Assembly: GCA_028023455.1 (NCBI GenBank)
Contig: JAQFVV010006293.1
Span: forward strand, 3,047,844 to 3,111,843
Source: Epiperipatus broadwayi
Lineage: Eukaryota > Onychophora > Udeonychophora > Euonychophora > Peripatidae
Reading direction: 5' to 3'
DNA length: 64,000 bases
Shown here: piece by piece, positions 26,400 through 36,600 of the stretch
Position numbering within the stretch: position 1 is the first letter of the stretch
Layout of the letters: every line of letters begins with the position of its first letter
Notes under the pieces: model-generated
Told to the model about the DNA's origin: nothing
Database searches by the model: none
The model's input: the letters and a program-made list of their open reading frames with translations, nothing else
Made by a program: the position numbers and the translations under genes

Positions 26400-29300
26400 A
26401 TCTGGGTTTAAAAAAAAATGAAGCCGAAAATTGAAGAGGCAGAATTAAAAAAGAAACAAACCTCAATACAGGATTTTATAGCAATAAAAATTTGAGAAGA
26501 TGGCAACAGTAAAACAGAAGAAAATAGGATAGAAAATGAACCTGGCAGTTCTATAGTATCAGCCAGCGTTATTATTGATCAAATTAAAAACAATATCAAC
26601 TCTGCAGCTATTTACAATATTAATGATAACAATATTTATCTAAATAGCATGTTGAAAATTGATAATAAATTGAAAGTATGCTAGCCTTTCAAATGCACAA
26701 TTATAACAGAGACAGCCAATCAGATTTTAAACAGATATCTAATAAATAATCAAGCTTAGACACAAGACAGAGATTTTGATAGAAAAGGTTGATACCAACC
26801 TTTTCTAAACTTAACTATTATATATATAAGCCAGTTTTAAGCATCTTAACCCGAAAGCTTTAAATATATAAACAAATACAATTATCATTCATTGTGTTAA
26901 TAATATAATATATTACAGCACGAAATCACAGATTTACTATACCGCAATTTTCATAGCAGCAACGTATGTAAACAAAATTTATCTAAATCGCATGTTGAAA
27001 ATTGATAATAAATTGAAAGTATGCTAGCCTTTCACATGCACAATTATAACAGAGACAGCTAATCAGATTTTAAACAGATATCTAATAAATAATCAAGCTT
27101 AGACACGAGACAGAGATTTTGATAGAAAAGGTTGATCCCTGTCTCGTGTCTAAGTTTGATTATTTATTAGATATCTGTTTAAAATCTGATTGGCTGTCTC
27201 TGTTATAATTGCGCATGTGAAAGGTTAGCATACTTTCAATTTATTATCAATATTAATGATAATAAATGATAAAAATTTTAATGCAAATATCAATGATAAT
27301 AATGATCTAAATATTAATTCTAACAATATCAATGATAATAATGATAAAAATACGAATGCAGTACATACAAATATCAAACATAAAACATGCACTAAAGATA
27401 TTGCTTTATGGCCAAACCCCATCACAAATGATTTTATTGAGTTTTGCTTTTGTGAAAAATTGCAACATTTTGAAAATATTAAAAATTCAAATAGAAATTT
27501 TAATTGTGATGGAAAAATCAGTACAAGAAAATTAGCCAAATCCCATTTCTATTTAAGTAGAGCTAATGGTATCACATAAAAAAAGTGGTTCATATTTTCA
27601 AAAACCACAAAATCTGTGTATTGTTTTATTTGTAAATTGTTTTCAATTGAATCAAAAAGTTTATTAATTACAAGATATAATGATTGGAAACATATTTTTG
27701 CTACTTTAAAAAGGCATGATGAGTCTAAAAAACATAAGGAATGTGTTGTGTGTGTGTATAAAGCAGTTGAAAAGTGTAGGAAAAATTGATTTAGGGTTGA
27801 TAAAAGTTTATGAAAAACAATTTATTGGCATAAATTTTTAAAAAGAGTTGTTGTGATTGTGAAATTGTTAACTTCATTAGGGTTGGGATTTTGAGGGCAT
27901 GATAGTGGTGCAGGAAATTTTATGAATTGTTTAGAATAATTTGCTAATTTTGATATGTTTTTGAAAACCCACTTAGAAACTTATGCTATCTGTGGTAAAG
28001 GACAGGTGAATTATCTTTCTAATACTATTCGTGATAAATTCATACATTTAATGGCAGCTAACATAAAACATACAATTATTAATGAAATCAAATAGGCTAA
28101 ATACTTTTCACTTATTGTTGACTCTACTCCCAACATAAGTCTCACAGATCAATTATCATTTATTATATGACATTTAGCTAAAGAATAAAAATTCAGGAAC
28201 ATTTCTTGTATTTCCTACATATTGAAAAACATGATATTAGCTACTTAGAAAATATTATAACTGCAAAATTAACAATATGATTTAGATATTCAAAACTGTT
28301 GAGGACAATTTTTTGGACAATGCAGCCAAAATGTCCGAGATATACAACAGGTTACAAGCAAAGATTAAGAACCATACTAAAACTGCATCTTATGTTCCTC
28401 TTGCAGTTCATAGTCTAAATTTAATGGGAAATTCTGCTACAGAAGCTTGTCCAAAAGCCCTACATTTGTTCAATTTTATTCAAAATTACTACAAAAGGAA
28501 ATGTAACATTAAAAAAAATTTGTTCTTCGGGATCATTCTCAAGAAAAATGCAATTTTAGCTAACAAGATACTTTTTTGGCCATAAAAGAATCTTTATTTA
28601 AATTTTTTGAAGATTGTATTGAAAAATCTGTCACAAAATTAAAAGCAAAAAAGCTATATGAAAACTTTGAAGATTTTGAAACAACTCTTATTTTTCTTAT
28701 GGAATGCAATTAGTAAAAGTCTTCAAAATAAAAATTCTGGTTTACACAATATCTTTGTATATATCAAAAGACATTTGAAACAGTAGTGAATTTTTTATTA
28801 CTATAGAGTCAGAATATTTTGCATTAACAAACAATAAAAATTATGAGTCAGACAAAGAGAGAAAAGGCAAAAGAAAATTACATTTTGATAAGAAAAGGGA
28901 TGGAGATGAGGATGTGCAATTGGTAGGCAAACAAATATGTATAGTGAATTGTTTGATTATCTGCAATCAGTTGTTACCTAATATTCAAAGGTGTGTTGAG
29001 GCTTATCAAAATATTTTAAATTATTTGCCATATTAATAAATATCAACGATATGAATGTATTGTAAATTTAATAAATACATATACAAATGACATTAACATT
29101 AGTATTTTTAAGGAAGAATTTAATTGACTTTGTACATTTTGCAAAAAATGAAAATTTAAATTCTTCTTTATTAATGTATAAAGTGATTCAAGAGGTTTAA
29201 TGTGGACATAATTTTTAAAATATATTTAAATGTAATTGTTTCTAACATATCAACATAGCATTCTTTTGATGTACTTAGAAGAATTAAAAATTACATTAGA

Positions 29301-29450
29301 AATTCTTTAGGCCAAGAAAAATTATGCAATTTGTCAATATAATGCATTGAAAATGATATTACTAATGGGGCCGATTATAGTGAGTTGATTAATAATTTTG
29401 CAGCTCAAAAAAAGGATAGAAAGTGAACATATAATAATGTTTTTAAAATT
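26400..29450 (+). pseudogene. hAT transposase relic (ZMYM1/DUF4371-like)
   Basis: This was a hAT-superfamily transposase with an N-terminal TTF-type zinc finger. An ATG near 26418 starts a Lys/Glu-rich N-terminus with the frequent QTSIQDFI motif. After an asparagine-rich stretch (27256-27350), DIALWPNP is followed, past one in-frame TAA, by KKWFIFSK..SVYCFICKLF and RHDESKKHKEC (zinc finger, about 27580-27745). DUF4371-like YFSLIVDSTPNISLTDQLSF lies near 28100-28168. A catalytic-region block DNAAKMS..(VPLA)VHSLNL is near 28315-28425, and remnants continue to about 29400. Frameshifts and stops are numerous after 27.8 kb. A palindromic element interrupts the N-terminal coding at 26.63-27.25 kb. 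Gene order and motifs make the family assignment firm. Confidence 0.82.
26615..27262 (-). mobile_element. Compound palindromic insertion inside the hAT relic, 15-bp TSD
   Basis: The insertion lies between direct repeats caatattaatgataa at 26615-26629 and 27248-27262. A roughly 160-bp unit (atgctagcctttca..acagagacagc..agatatctaataaataatca..gacacgagacag) occurs three times: direct at about 26645-26793 and 26985-27124, and inverted at about 27135-27247. The last two form a nearly perfect 250-bp palindrome. About 180 bp of single-copy sequence separates the first two. The left edge carries extra sequence (tatttatctaaatagcatg) that the right edge lacks. The repeat could also arise from the Asn-codon repeats of the host gene, so the TSD is probable rather than certain. 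Confidence 0.7.
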
Positions 29451-29750
29451 TTCATTCTAATTATAACATTTATTAGGTAATTTGAGTACTTATGTATTAG
29501 ACCAGCTGTGAAATGTCATATATTTATTAGTCTGGCCATAACTTCCTAACTTTGCAATCATGTAAAATGTCTGCACGAGATTTTCTGACAAACTTAACCT
29601 ATTAATTTTGGTAAATGATGACAAGTAACTTTATTTAGTACAAAATGGTGACCTATAAACTTTGTTTAATGGAATGTTTAATGAAAATAAACATATATTC
29701 ATGTTTTGAAGTGAATCATGTTATTTGCAAAAATGATAACTAGTTTTATT

Positions 29751-30125
29751 TTATATTTATAATGCACACAGAGAGCGTACCAATAGCTCAAAGAAGCTCT
29801 TAATTAATAAGTGCGGTATGAGAAAATATTTAAAATCTCTACCCAGAACACTCTCATCTCCAGACCAACTAGTTTCGAGCTTATGGCTCACATCAGTGGA
29901 GAGCTAGAATATTCGGACGCTAGACCCATAAGTTTGAAACCAGTTGGTCTGGAGATGAGAGTGTTCTGGGTAGAGATTTTAAATATTTTCTCATACCGCA
30001 CTTATTAATTAAGAGCTTGTTTGAGCTATTGGAACGCTCTCTGTGTGCATTTTTGTAACTACAAGCTTATTAAGAGTAATGTCACGTTATATATGACTTG
30101 CTTTTTAAATTATTATATTTATAAT
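29751..30125. mobile_element. Foldback with hammerhead motif, 13-bp TSD
   Basis: Direct repeats ttatatttataat (29751-29763 and 30113-30125) flank inverted arms of about 108 bp (29764-29870 and about 29940-30048), for example ctctacccagaacactctca against its complement. The right side has about 60 bp beyond the palindrome that the left lacks. The 70-bp spacer holds a hammerhead core on the minus strand. The opposite arm holds only the 3' half (GAAACCAGTTGGTC) with a degenerate 5' core. Confidence 0.78.
29857..29902 (-). ncRNA. Hammerhead ribozyme motif H1 (one core change)
   Basis: On the minus strand: helix I TCTCCA/TGGAGA (6 bp), core CTGATG then T where A9 is expected, helix II GAGC-CATAA-GCTC, GAAA, short helix III ACT-AGTT-GGT, cleavage nucleotide C, then TGGAGA. 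All helices are intact, but the A9 to T change should strongly reduce or abolish cleavage. Type I arrangement, helix I open. Confidence 0.65.
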
Positions 30126-31346
30126 TTATTTATTGTAAATGAACACGTATTTATGTTTTTTTTTGTGAGAAATGTTGTTGCAATGACTAAACTTTTAGCA
30201 ATATACATTTATTCCAATGAAAAAAAGAAAAGCATAAGATTGTTTCTTAAAGTCATGGGGAAGAACTGAAGTTTTTTATGTTCTGCAAAATGCAAATAAA
30301 AGTGTAGCTATGATTTATATGAAAATGTTTGGATTCTGGCAGCTCGCATGTCATCAATTTTGTAGAATTTTGCATTTTTTTTTCAGAATAACACGCTACA
30401 TGCACAAACTTCTCACAGATAATTATTCAAATCTATAATCATCTTTTGAAAGTATTGGACTACATTGTCCTCGATAGTAGGCAGTTCCTAAATTTTAATC
30501 ATTTCATTCATCAGAAATTAAAGCTAGTCAGTAAATCATGTGTACACCTTACTTTCAGCAGATAATCACTTAGGCATCCCAGCATTCTTTCATAACATCA
30601 CAGCATAATTTAAATCATAAAATTAGCAGCAAAATCAACATTTTGAGTAGCAACTTTCTCCTGATAGGGAATATTGATCATTATCTAATATTTATATAAA
30701 AAATAATTATTTTCCTTTTTACAACGTTGTAAATATGTTTAATTTAGTTTTTATTTAGACATTTGTTTGTGCCATTGACTTTCATCACAGCAGGTCTAAT
30801 ACTTAAGTATCATAGATTTATGTTTTATTAAAAATTGTTTTTATTTTTAATTTGTTGCAAGTTTTTTTTATTATATTAAATATATATTATTTTAATTCTC
30901 CTTTAGTTAAACTAGTTTATTATTTAATGCAATAAAAGTATTTAAATATTAATTGAGTTCATTTATGACTTTATTGTGGGTTATACTTAATTTATATACA
31001 AAAGTTCTTTATAAAAGTCATAAATGTAATTTTGTTTTATTATATCTTAAGTTATTATTAGTTTTTTTGCATGGGTACGAGTATATCGAAGGGGGGATGT
31101 GTGTCCCCACTGAAAAAAAATCAACACTATACATGGGACATGATGTGCCTCACAAGTTGAGAATTACTGATTTACTGTAAAAATATGTGGTATGTGTACA
31201 AATGCAAGTTGATATCTAATGACTTTTTTTTTTTAAATACTGTTTATAAGAGAGGCATCTTTCTTTTAAAATACTGTTTGAGAGAGAGGGGCAAGGATAA
31301 ATATTAACTTGTATGTATTTTAATTCATAATTTTTTTTATTAATAT
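30126..31346. other. Intergenic DNA; possible hAT end at 31060-31169
   Basis: The segment 31060-31169 ends ACAAGTTGAGAATTACTG, the reverse complement of a hAT-like CAGTAATTCTCAACTTGT terminus. It is preceded by gggggatgtgtgtccccac, a local inverted repeat. It may be the 3' end of the hAT relic. Nothing else is recognised. Confidence 0.35.
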
Positions 31347-31954
31347 TTATAATAAAAAGTCAGTAGTCACATGACTTATATATAGCTTGCACTTACAAAT
31401 ATGTAAAATTAAAAGCATGCTAATTAGCTCTAAACAAGCTTTTTTTAAAATTTATTTATGATAAATGCTACTACAAGAGAAGGCATTCAAATCATTTTTA
31501 TATTGGATTGTCCCCATCCCCAGACCGGTTTCGACCTATGGGTCTCTTCAGTGAGGAGTCGGGACATTAGATTTAAAAAAACCAACTCAAGCAAAGCATT
31601 TATCTAAAAGTTAATTGTTAGAAGATCTGAAACTTTTAGACATCTACATGTCTTTAAAGTCAGCTCTCCAACTGAAAAAATCATATGGGCATGAACTTCA
31701 TTCAGATACTCCATATATTAGTAGGCTTAGCCATTTAATTTAGCCAAAGTCCCAACAGCAAAATAATAATAGTAATAATAAAAAGTCAGATGTCACATGA
31801 CATATATAGCTTGCACTTACAAATATGTAAAATTAAAAGCATGCTAATTAGCTCTAAACAAGCTTTTTTATTTTATTTATTTATGATAAATGCTACTACA
31901 AGAGAAGGCATTCAAATCATTTTTATATTGGATTGTCCCCATCCCCAGACCGTT
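31347..31954 (-). mobile_element. Hammerhead element, direct incomplete dimer (425-bp period)
   Basis: About 175 bp is directly repeated at 31347-31522 and 31775-31947 (agcatgctaattagctctaa, aggcattcaaatcattttta, ttggattgtccccatcccca). A single-copy segment and one hammerhead on the minus strand lie between the repeats. The repeat pair's shared edge, cccca|gaccg, falls at the ribozyme cleavage position: 31522/31523 in the left copy and 31947/31948 in the right, a 425-bp monomer. In the right copy similarity ends a few bases past that site. The unique part (tcatatgggcatgaactt..cattcaga) is similar to 33970-34010, so this is the same family as the 33.6-34.2 kb element. No TSD was resolved. Confidence 0.78.
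31517..31558 (-). ncRNA. Hammerhead ribozyme motif H2 (canonical core)
   Basis: On the minus strand: CTCCTCA, CTGAAGA (CUGANGA consensus), helix II GACC-CATA-GGTC, GAAA, then ACCGGT, C, TGGGGAT. Helix I pairs TCCTCA with TGGGGA (one G-U). Helix III would be the self-complementary ACCGGT with no loop. Such minimal helix III versions are known to work best as dimers sharing that helix. All core bases are present. Confidence 0.8.
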
Positions 31955-33095
31955 TTTAAAAAAAAAAACAGTACTTATCTGTTCTTTTGTTTTAAAACAA
32001 ATATATGAATAGTGATATATGTATATTCTTCTATGTTTTAAGATGAATGTATGAATAGTAATATATTCATAAATTATTCAAGTGTATTTTATAATATCTA
32101 TATATTACATACAATATGTATATAACAACAGTTTTATTATGCTGCATTTTCATTTAAACTTACTGATATTACTACATTTGTATTGGAATTTGTCTTCTCT
32201 GCTCATTCATTGGAATTAATCTTCTAATATTTTCATCAAACATTAACCACATTCTCTCATTTTCCGCATTCCTCTTTTTTCTCCCCCTCTTTCATTTTCA
32301 TATTCATTCATACATTACCCCTAGAGGGAGCCTTTTCAAATAACACATACTGTGAAACAAATATAAAAATATTTGTATAAATAAATGTCTATTTTTTTGA
32401 AGCTACTGCACTTTTAAAGTTTATAAATAAAAGCAAATGAACTATTATTTTGTTTACTTATGAGTTTTTAAATAGTTATTGATAATTTCACTTTCAATTG
32501 AAATTTTTATTTGATGTAATGAAAAAGATATAATGCATATAAGATATTTAAATAAAGCTAAATAAAACTATCTCTTTATATCATAGTCATAATATGTACT
32601 TGATAAACTTATTTTTATTGTAATATTAAATAAACATTATGAACTTTAAATCTCATAGTTTTTAAAAATAATAAGTAATTATTAGTTGAAACAAATATAT
32701 TAAAAGAAAGGTGTAAATATTTAAAATTAATTTTTAATAATTTTCAGTTATTTTTATTGTTCTGTTTTTTTTTTTCAAGTTTAAAAATAAACTATTGTAC
32801 AGTCTATGATTTCATTATGCATTTTCTTTTAAGAAGCCTCTCACAAAGACATCATATATCAACAGAATTTAGAAAGTACATAAATAATATAAACTTATTG
32901 TAGATTTTTGGGTTCAAACAGAAAGACTATTAGTAATATACATCCATGAAAAATGTAAACTATTATATTTTCTGCAAGTATTTTATAAATAAAGAAGCAT
33001 CCCATTTTTAGAGAAACAATGAAGAAGTCACTTTAGACAAGCATCACAGGTTTCTCTCACTACTGATGAAATTTATCACTTTTTTCTTTTAAATG
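31955..33095. other. AT-rich intergenic DNA
   Basis: No gene or RNA is recognised. Poly-A at 31957-31967 abuts the hammerhead element. Confidence 0.45.
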
Positions 33096-33436
33096 TTTTA
33101 TTGCTACCATGGCCTAACTGTGGCTCGTGAACCATATGCAATTCTCTAGGTAATCTAATGTGATTCATAAAGTTTTTGAAATAAAATCACTATATAATTT
33201 ATATTAGCATGATATATTTGTGGTAGCAATTGTACAATGATTGTTTACATCAACTTCAATGCATTTATTGTTATTGTTAAATGTAATACATTGTTTAATC
33301 TTATCAGATAAGTATAAGTCAAATATTTGTTTTTGTTGAATACTTCAACAAAAATTTAATTATGGCTCTTGAATATATCTCAATTTTAACATATGGCTCT
33401 TAGAGATATTAGGTTTGGCTATCCCTATTTTATTGC
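33096..33436. mobile_element. Non-autonomous hAT element (MITE) with 8-9 bp TSD
   Basis: The ends taccatggcctaac and tagggatagccaaac (reverse complement of the right end) are inverted. Both ends carry subterminal TGGCTC / GAGCC words typical of Charlie-like hAT elements. The direct repeat ttttattgc flanks at 33096-33104 and 33428-33436; 8 bp is the hAT norm. The roughly 320-bp AT-rich interior has no coding capacity. Confidence 0.82.
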
Positions 33437-33439
33437 TTG

Positions 33440-33602
33440 CTCATAATATATTATTTAACTGTTACCGCAGTTTATCTTCAGATCAAAATCTTAAAAATAA
33501 ATGCTAAAGAAAGTCTATTTTTAAAGATGATAAACAACTGCTTTAACTTCATCAAGTTGGGCATTTCTTGCCATATCCGAGTCTGTAAGATAGATTTATT
33601 AT
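33440..33602 (-). pseudogene. Small LINE fragment (pre-RT segment)
   Basis: On the minus strand DSDMARNAQLDEVKAVV resembles the D.D......EVK segment before the reverse transcriptase domain. It matches related text at 38.6 kb (plus strand, DLDKDIQFNEVK) and 42.2 kb (minus strand, DLDKNIQLD). It is short and tentative, but the three-way similarity supports a dispersed LINE family. Confidence 0.4.
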
Positions 33603-34196
33603 TAAGTTTTGTTATTAAACCACTAAACATCACATGATCACCATCTCATGCTAGCACATAATTGTTAGTAAAGAGGCAAAAACTCCATATAGTAGTGCCA
33701 CCTTGTGCTAACCAGAGTAATCAATGGATGCCAGAAGGCTTGTACATAAAATCCCTATCTAGTGCCTGCTCATCCAATATCCCCAGACTAGTTTCTGGCT
33801 TGTGGCCTTCATCAGTGAGAAGCCTTGGATCTGAGAGCACTGCACCTAGATCTTAGGATCTAATGCAACCCTCCAGCAGCCACCTTTTATCTCTACTTCA
33901 CTACAAAACTATGAGAATGAAATTGAAAACACAATAATATTTTCAATCTAAGCTCAATAGCTCATATAGTCATATGGGTCTGAACTCAATTCAGCACCCA
34001 TACATTTTGGTGACTTTGGCTCTTTAACAACCATAGCCACTATTATCCTATTAGAAACTAGTCTGGGGATATTGGATGAGTAGGCTCTAGATAGGGATTT
34101 TATGCACAAGCCTTCTGGCATCCATTGATTACTTTGGTTAGCACAAGGTGGCATTACTATATGGAGAGTTTTTGCCTGTTTACTAAGTTTTGTTAT
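33603..34196 (-). mobile_element. Hammerhead element, inverted dimer, 13-bp TSD
   Basis: Direct repeats taagttttgttat (33603-33615 and 34184-34196) flank inverted arms at about 33670-33795 and 34053-34180 (accttgtgctaaccagagta, ggatgccagaaggcttgt). The left side has about 50 bp more (taaaccactaaacatcacatg..), the same terminus as the solo copy at 45.33 kb. The left arm continues into a full hammerhead (minus strand). In the right arm, homology begins exactly at GAAACTAGTC, so that copy has only the 3' half of the core. The unique middle (about 33820-34050) resembles the unique part of the 31.35-31.95 kb element. Confidence 0.8.
33780..33821 (-). ncRNA. Hammerhead ribozyme motif H3
   Basis: On the minus strand: TTCTCA, CTGATGA, AGGC-CACAA-GCCA, GAAA, self-complementary ACTAGT, C, TGGGGA. 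Helix I has six pairs including two G-U. Core residues are all present, but the helix II pair next to the core (normally G10.1-C11.1) is A-A, which should weaken activity. Confidence 0.72.
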
Positions 34197-36333
34197 CTGA
34201 CTTTTTGTATTGTCATTCAAAAAATAATCAAAATGCTCCCCCATCTCTTCAAAAAGTAACTGCTCAACAAAAAGGACTATCCGCTGATTTATTAAGATTA
34301 TAATCATCATTTGGCTTTTCATATATTTTAAATTTATCAAGAACAACAACAAAAAAAAGATCTCAAGTGGCATTAATCAGCAAATAACTGGCTTTTTTGC
34401 AGTTCTAATCCATTATTTATTTTTAAATTTAAGACATATATTGTTTATTAAGAATGATACTTTTTTTATTTTATATAATTATGTAATCATTGTCAGCAAC
34501 CAGTCAGGCTCAGGAGCTCTAAAACATTGTTTACCATAAAACACTCTTTACAAAAAATCAATAAAATCTCATGACTTTCTCAGCCTACTTGTAACTTATG
34601 ATTCTAAGAATAGCTTTCTTTACTTTACTTTAGAGTCATCTACAGTAAACTTGAGTAATCATTGGATACTGGATAGTAATGCTTTGAATTTTAAATCCTA
34701 ATTGACAAGCACAAAAGACAGAAATGCATTCCTTAGTAAATGACCATTTGAAAATTCAAATAGTTTTATTTTTTTAACAGCTCTTGAAACTTGGGAAGAA
34801 TAGTAGTTGCTATCAAAAAACAATTATCAACTTTTCTATAAAAATGCTTGGTGTAGATCCATTTTTTAATATCACTATTATTTTAATTTTGGATCTTTTT
34901 AACATATTGACTATCTTATAACTTGAGACTATTAAGTGCTCATAGAGACTTTTTATATATATAAATCTGAGTCTTAATTATAATTCCTGAGATATCATGG
35001 TTTTAAGCATTAGGCCTTTATAGTTAGTGTTTGATTCTAAATAATGTGTTTATAGTAGTCAATATATATTTTGCACAGAAATTTAATAAGAACAGATCAT
35101 TTGGATTCACTGATGTATTATTTCCATTAACTGGGGCTATTATTTAATATTCCTAACATCTCATGCATTAATGTTTTTAAGAAGAAAAAATTAGTTTTTT
35201 AATGGCTTTATTGCAACAACACTATCCAGTATGGCTTTCTTTGAATTTTGATATATTGGGCACATATATAATTGCTTTAATACACTTAAGAATCCCAAGA
35301 ATAGAATGGAATTCATTTTACTGTAAATCCAATACCAAGTAGTTCTTTTTCATTCATTGAATTGCCTTTATTCCCATCTGCAAGATGAGTTAAATGAATT
35401 TAAACATTGACAATTCACTTCAAATAAAATTAATACATTCTATGTTCTATATTTTTTTTTTTTAAAAAAAAGAATGACATTCTTTATTGCTACCACTAGT
35501 TCTTTATATTCACTATTACCACTTACCATTTCTAGCATTTCAGTCATTTATCAGTTTAACATAAGATCTAATTATGTATTGCAAAGTAGATCATTTTAGA
35601 CTATTTTTTCTAGATTTTTAAATTTTTGTGGAAGTCAAGGGATTTCTAAATAAGTCTGTCTAAGCACATAATAATTTGTCAAATGGAAAATGCAATTCCA
35701 AGAAAATCATTTTTGATAGTACTCTTATGCAAGATTATACCTAAGGATTTCCACTTTGTTAAATTAACTCTGTTCTGGTTTTTATTAGTAAGGGCTTTGA
35801 ATATTTACATGCATGAGATACTTGTGTGTGTGTATATATACATGTAAAAACATGTAATTAAAAGATAGAAGTGCTATTTTACACAAATCCTATTTTTACT
35901 GTTAATGTAGAGGCAGAATGATGGCATGAAAAGTTCATGACAACACAGGGCCTCACACCAACCTAAGTAATTTTGAAAAAGAAAGAGAAAATAGACAAAG
36001 AATGAAAGACTTTAGGAAAGGTAGAAATAATTGTTAATTTTTGAAAAATAGTATATAGTCTATTATTAATTGCAATAGTAGAGAGTCAGAACTGGAGTTG
36101 AAGGCTCATTGACTGCATGCACTCAGCTCTGTCATTTCCAGTGCTCAAACTTCTTATAGACTCCTGAGCAGTAAAACCATTCAATTATTTATTTATTTAT
36201 TAATATTTCATCCTAAAAGGCAGAAAAGGATTACTTTTTTGTTATATGCTGCTTTTGGATATTCTGTTAATCTTTATATCTGAAGGTCTCTTATTCCATT
36301 GACAATCTTACATTAACATATATATTACATTCA
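34197..36333. other. Intergenic DNA, possibly old coding relics
   Basis: The composition at 34.5-35.8 kb is slightly less extreme than elsewhere and hints at decayed coding on the minus strand, but I recognise no motif. No RNA gene is supported. Poly-T/A runs lie at 35450-35470. Confidence 0.35.
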
Positions 36334-36600
36334 AATATCAGCCTTTCAAGCTAATTGAGCATGCGCCTTTTGAGAGTGTTAAATAAATGAATACTTTCCT
36401 CTTCAATCCAAGATATAGTATTTATGCAGGAATAAAAAAGATCTTCTTATTCCTACGACTCAAATTCTTTTATATGAGCAAATCTGAAGAACTGTTGAGG
36501 AGAGGTGAGTAGAATTCTCACTTGACTGAATGACATCCGGTAAAATTACTTAGAATTTACTAAACTTCATTCTTACTGAAACTTAATTATGAGTAAATAA
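36334..36600 (+). repeat. Single diverged arm of the 25.6-26.3 kb foldback family
   Basis: The order of words atcagcctttcaagctaatt, gtgttaaataaatgaatact, caagatatagtattt, agcaaatctgaagaactgt and ttacttagaatttacta parallels 25588-25860 in the same order and orientation, with many substitutions. It is present as one arm only, so the palindrome is not obligatory for this family. No TSD was identified. Confidence 0.7.

Noticed and set aside
27225-27539. Minus-strand frame of 104 codons, hydrophobic
   Set aside because: Antisense to the Asn-rich hAT coding. The hydrophobic look comes from the complement of Asn/Asp codons.
24035-31169. A single 7.1-kb hAT transposon spanning these termini
   Set aside because: The two ends resemble each other (CAGTRAWTCTCAA), but the adjacent 8-mers match at only five of eight positions, so I kept this as a possibility and not a call.
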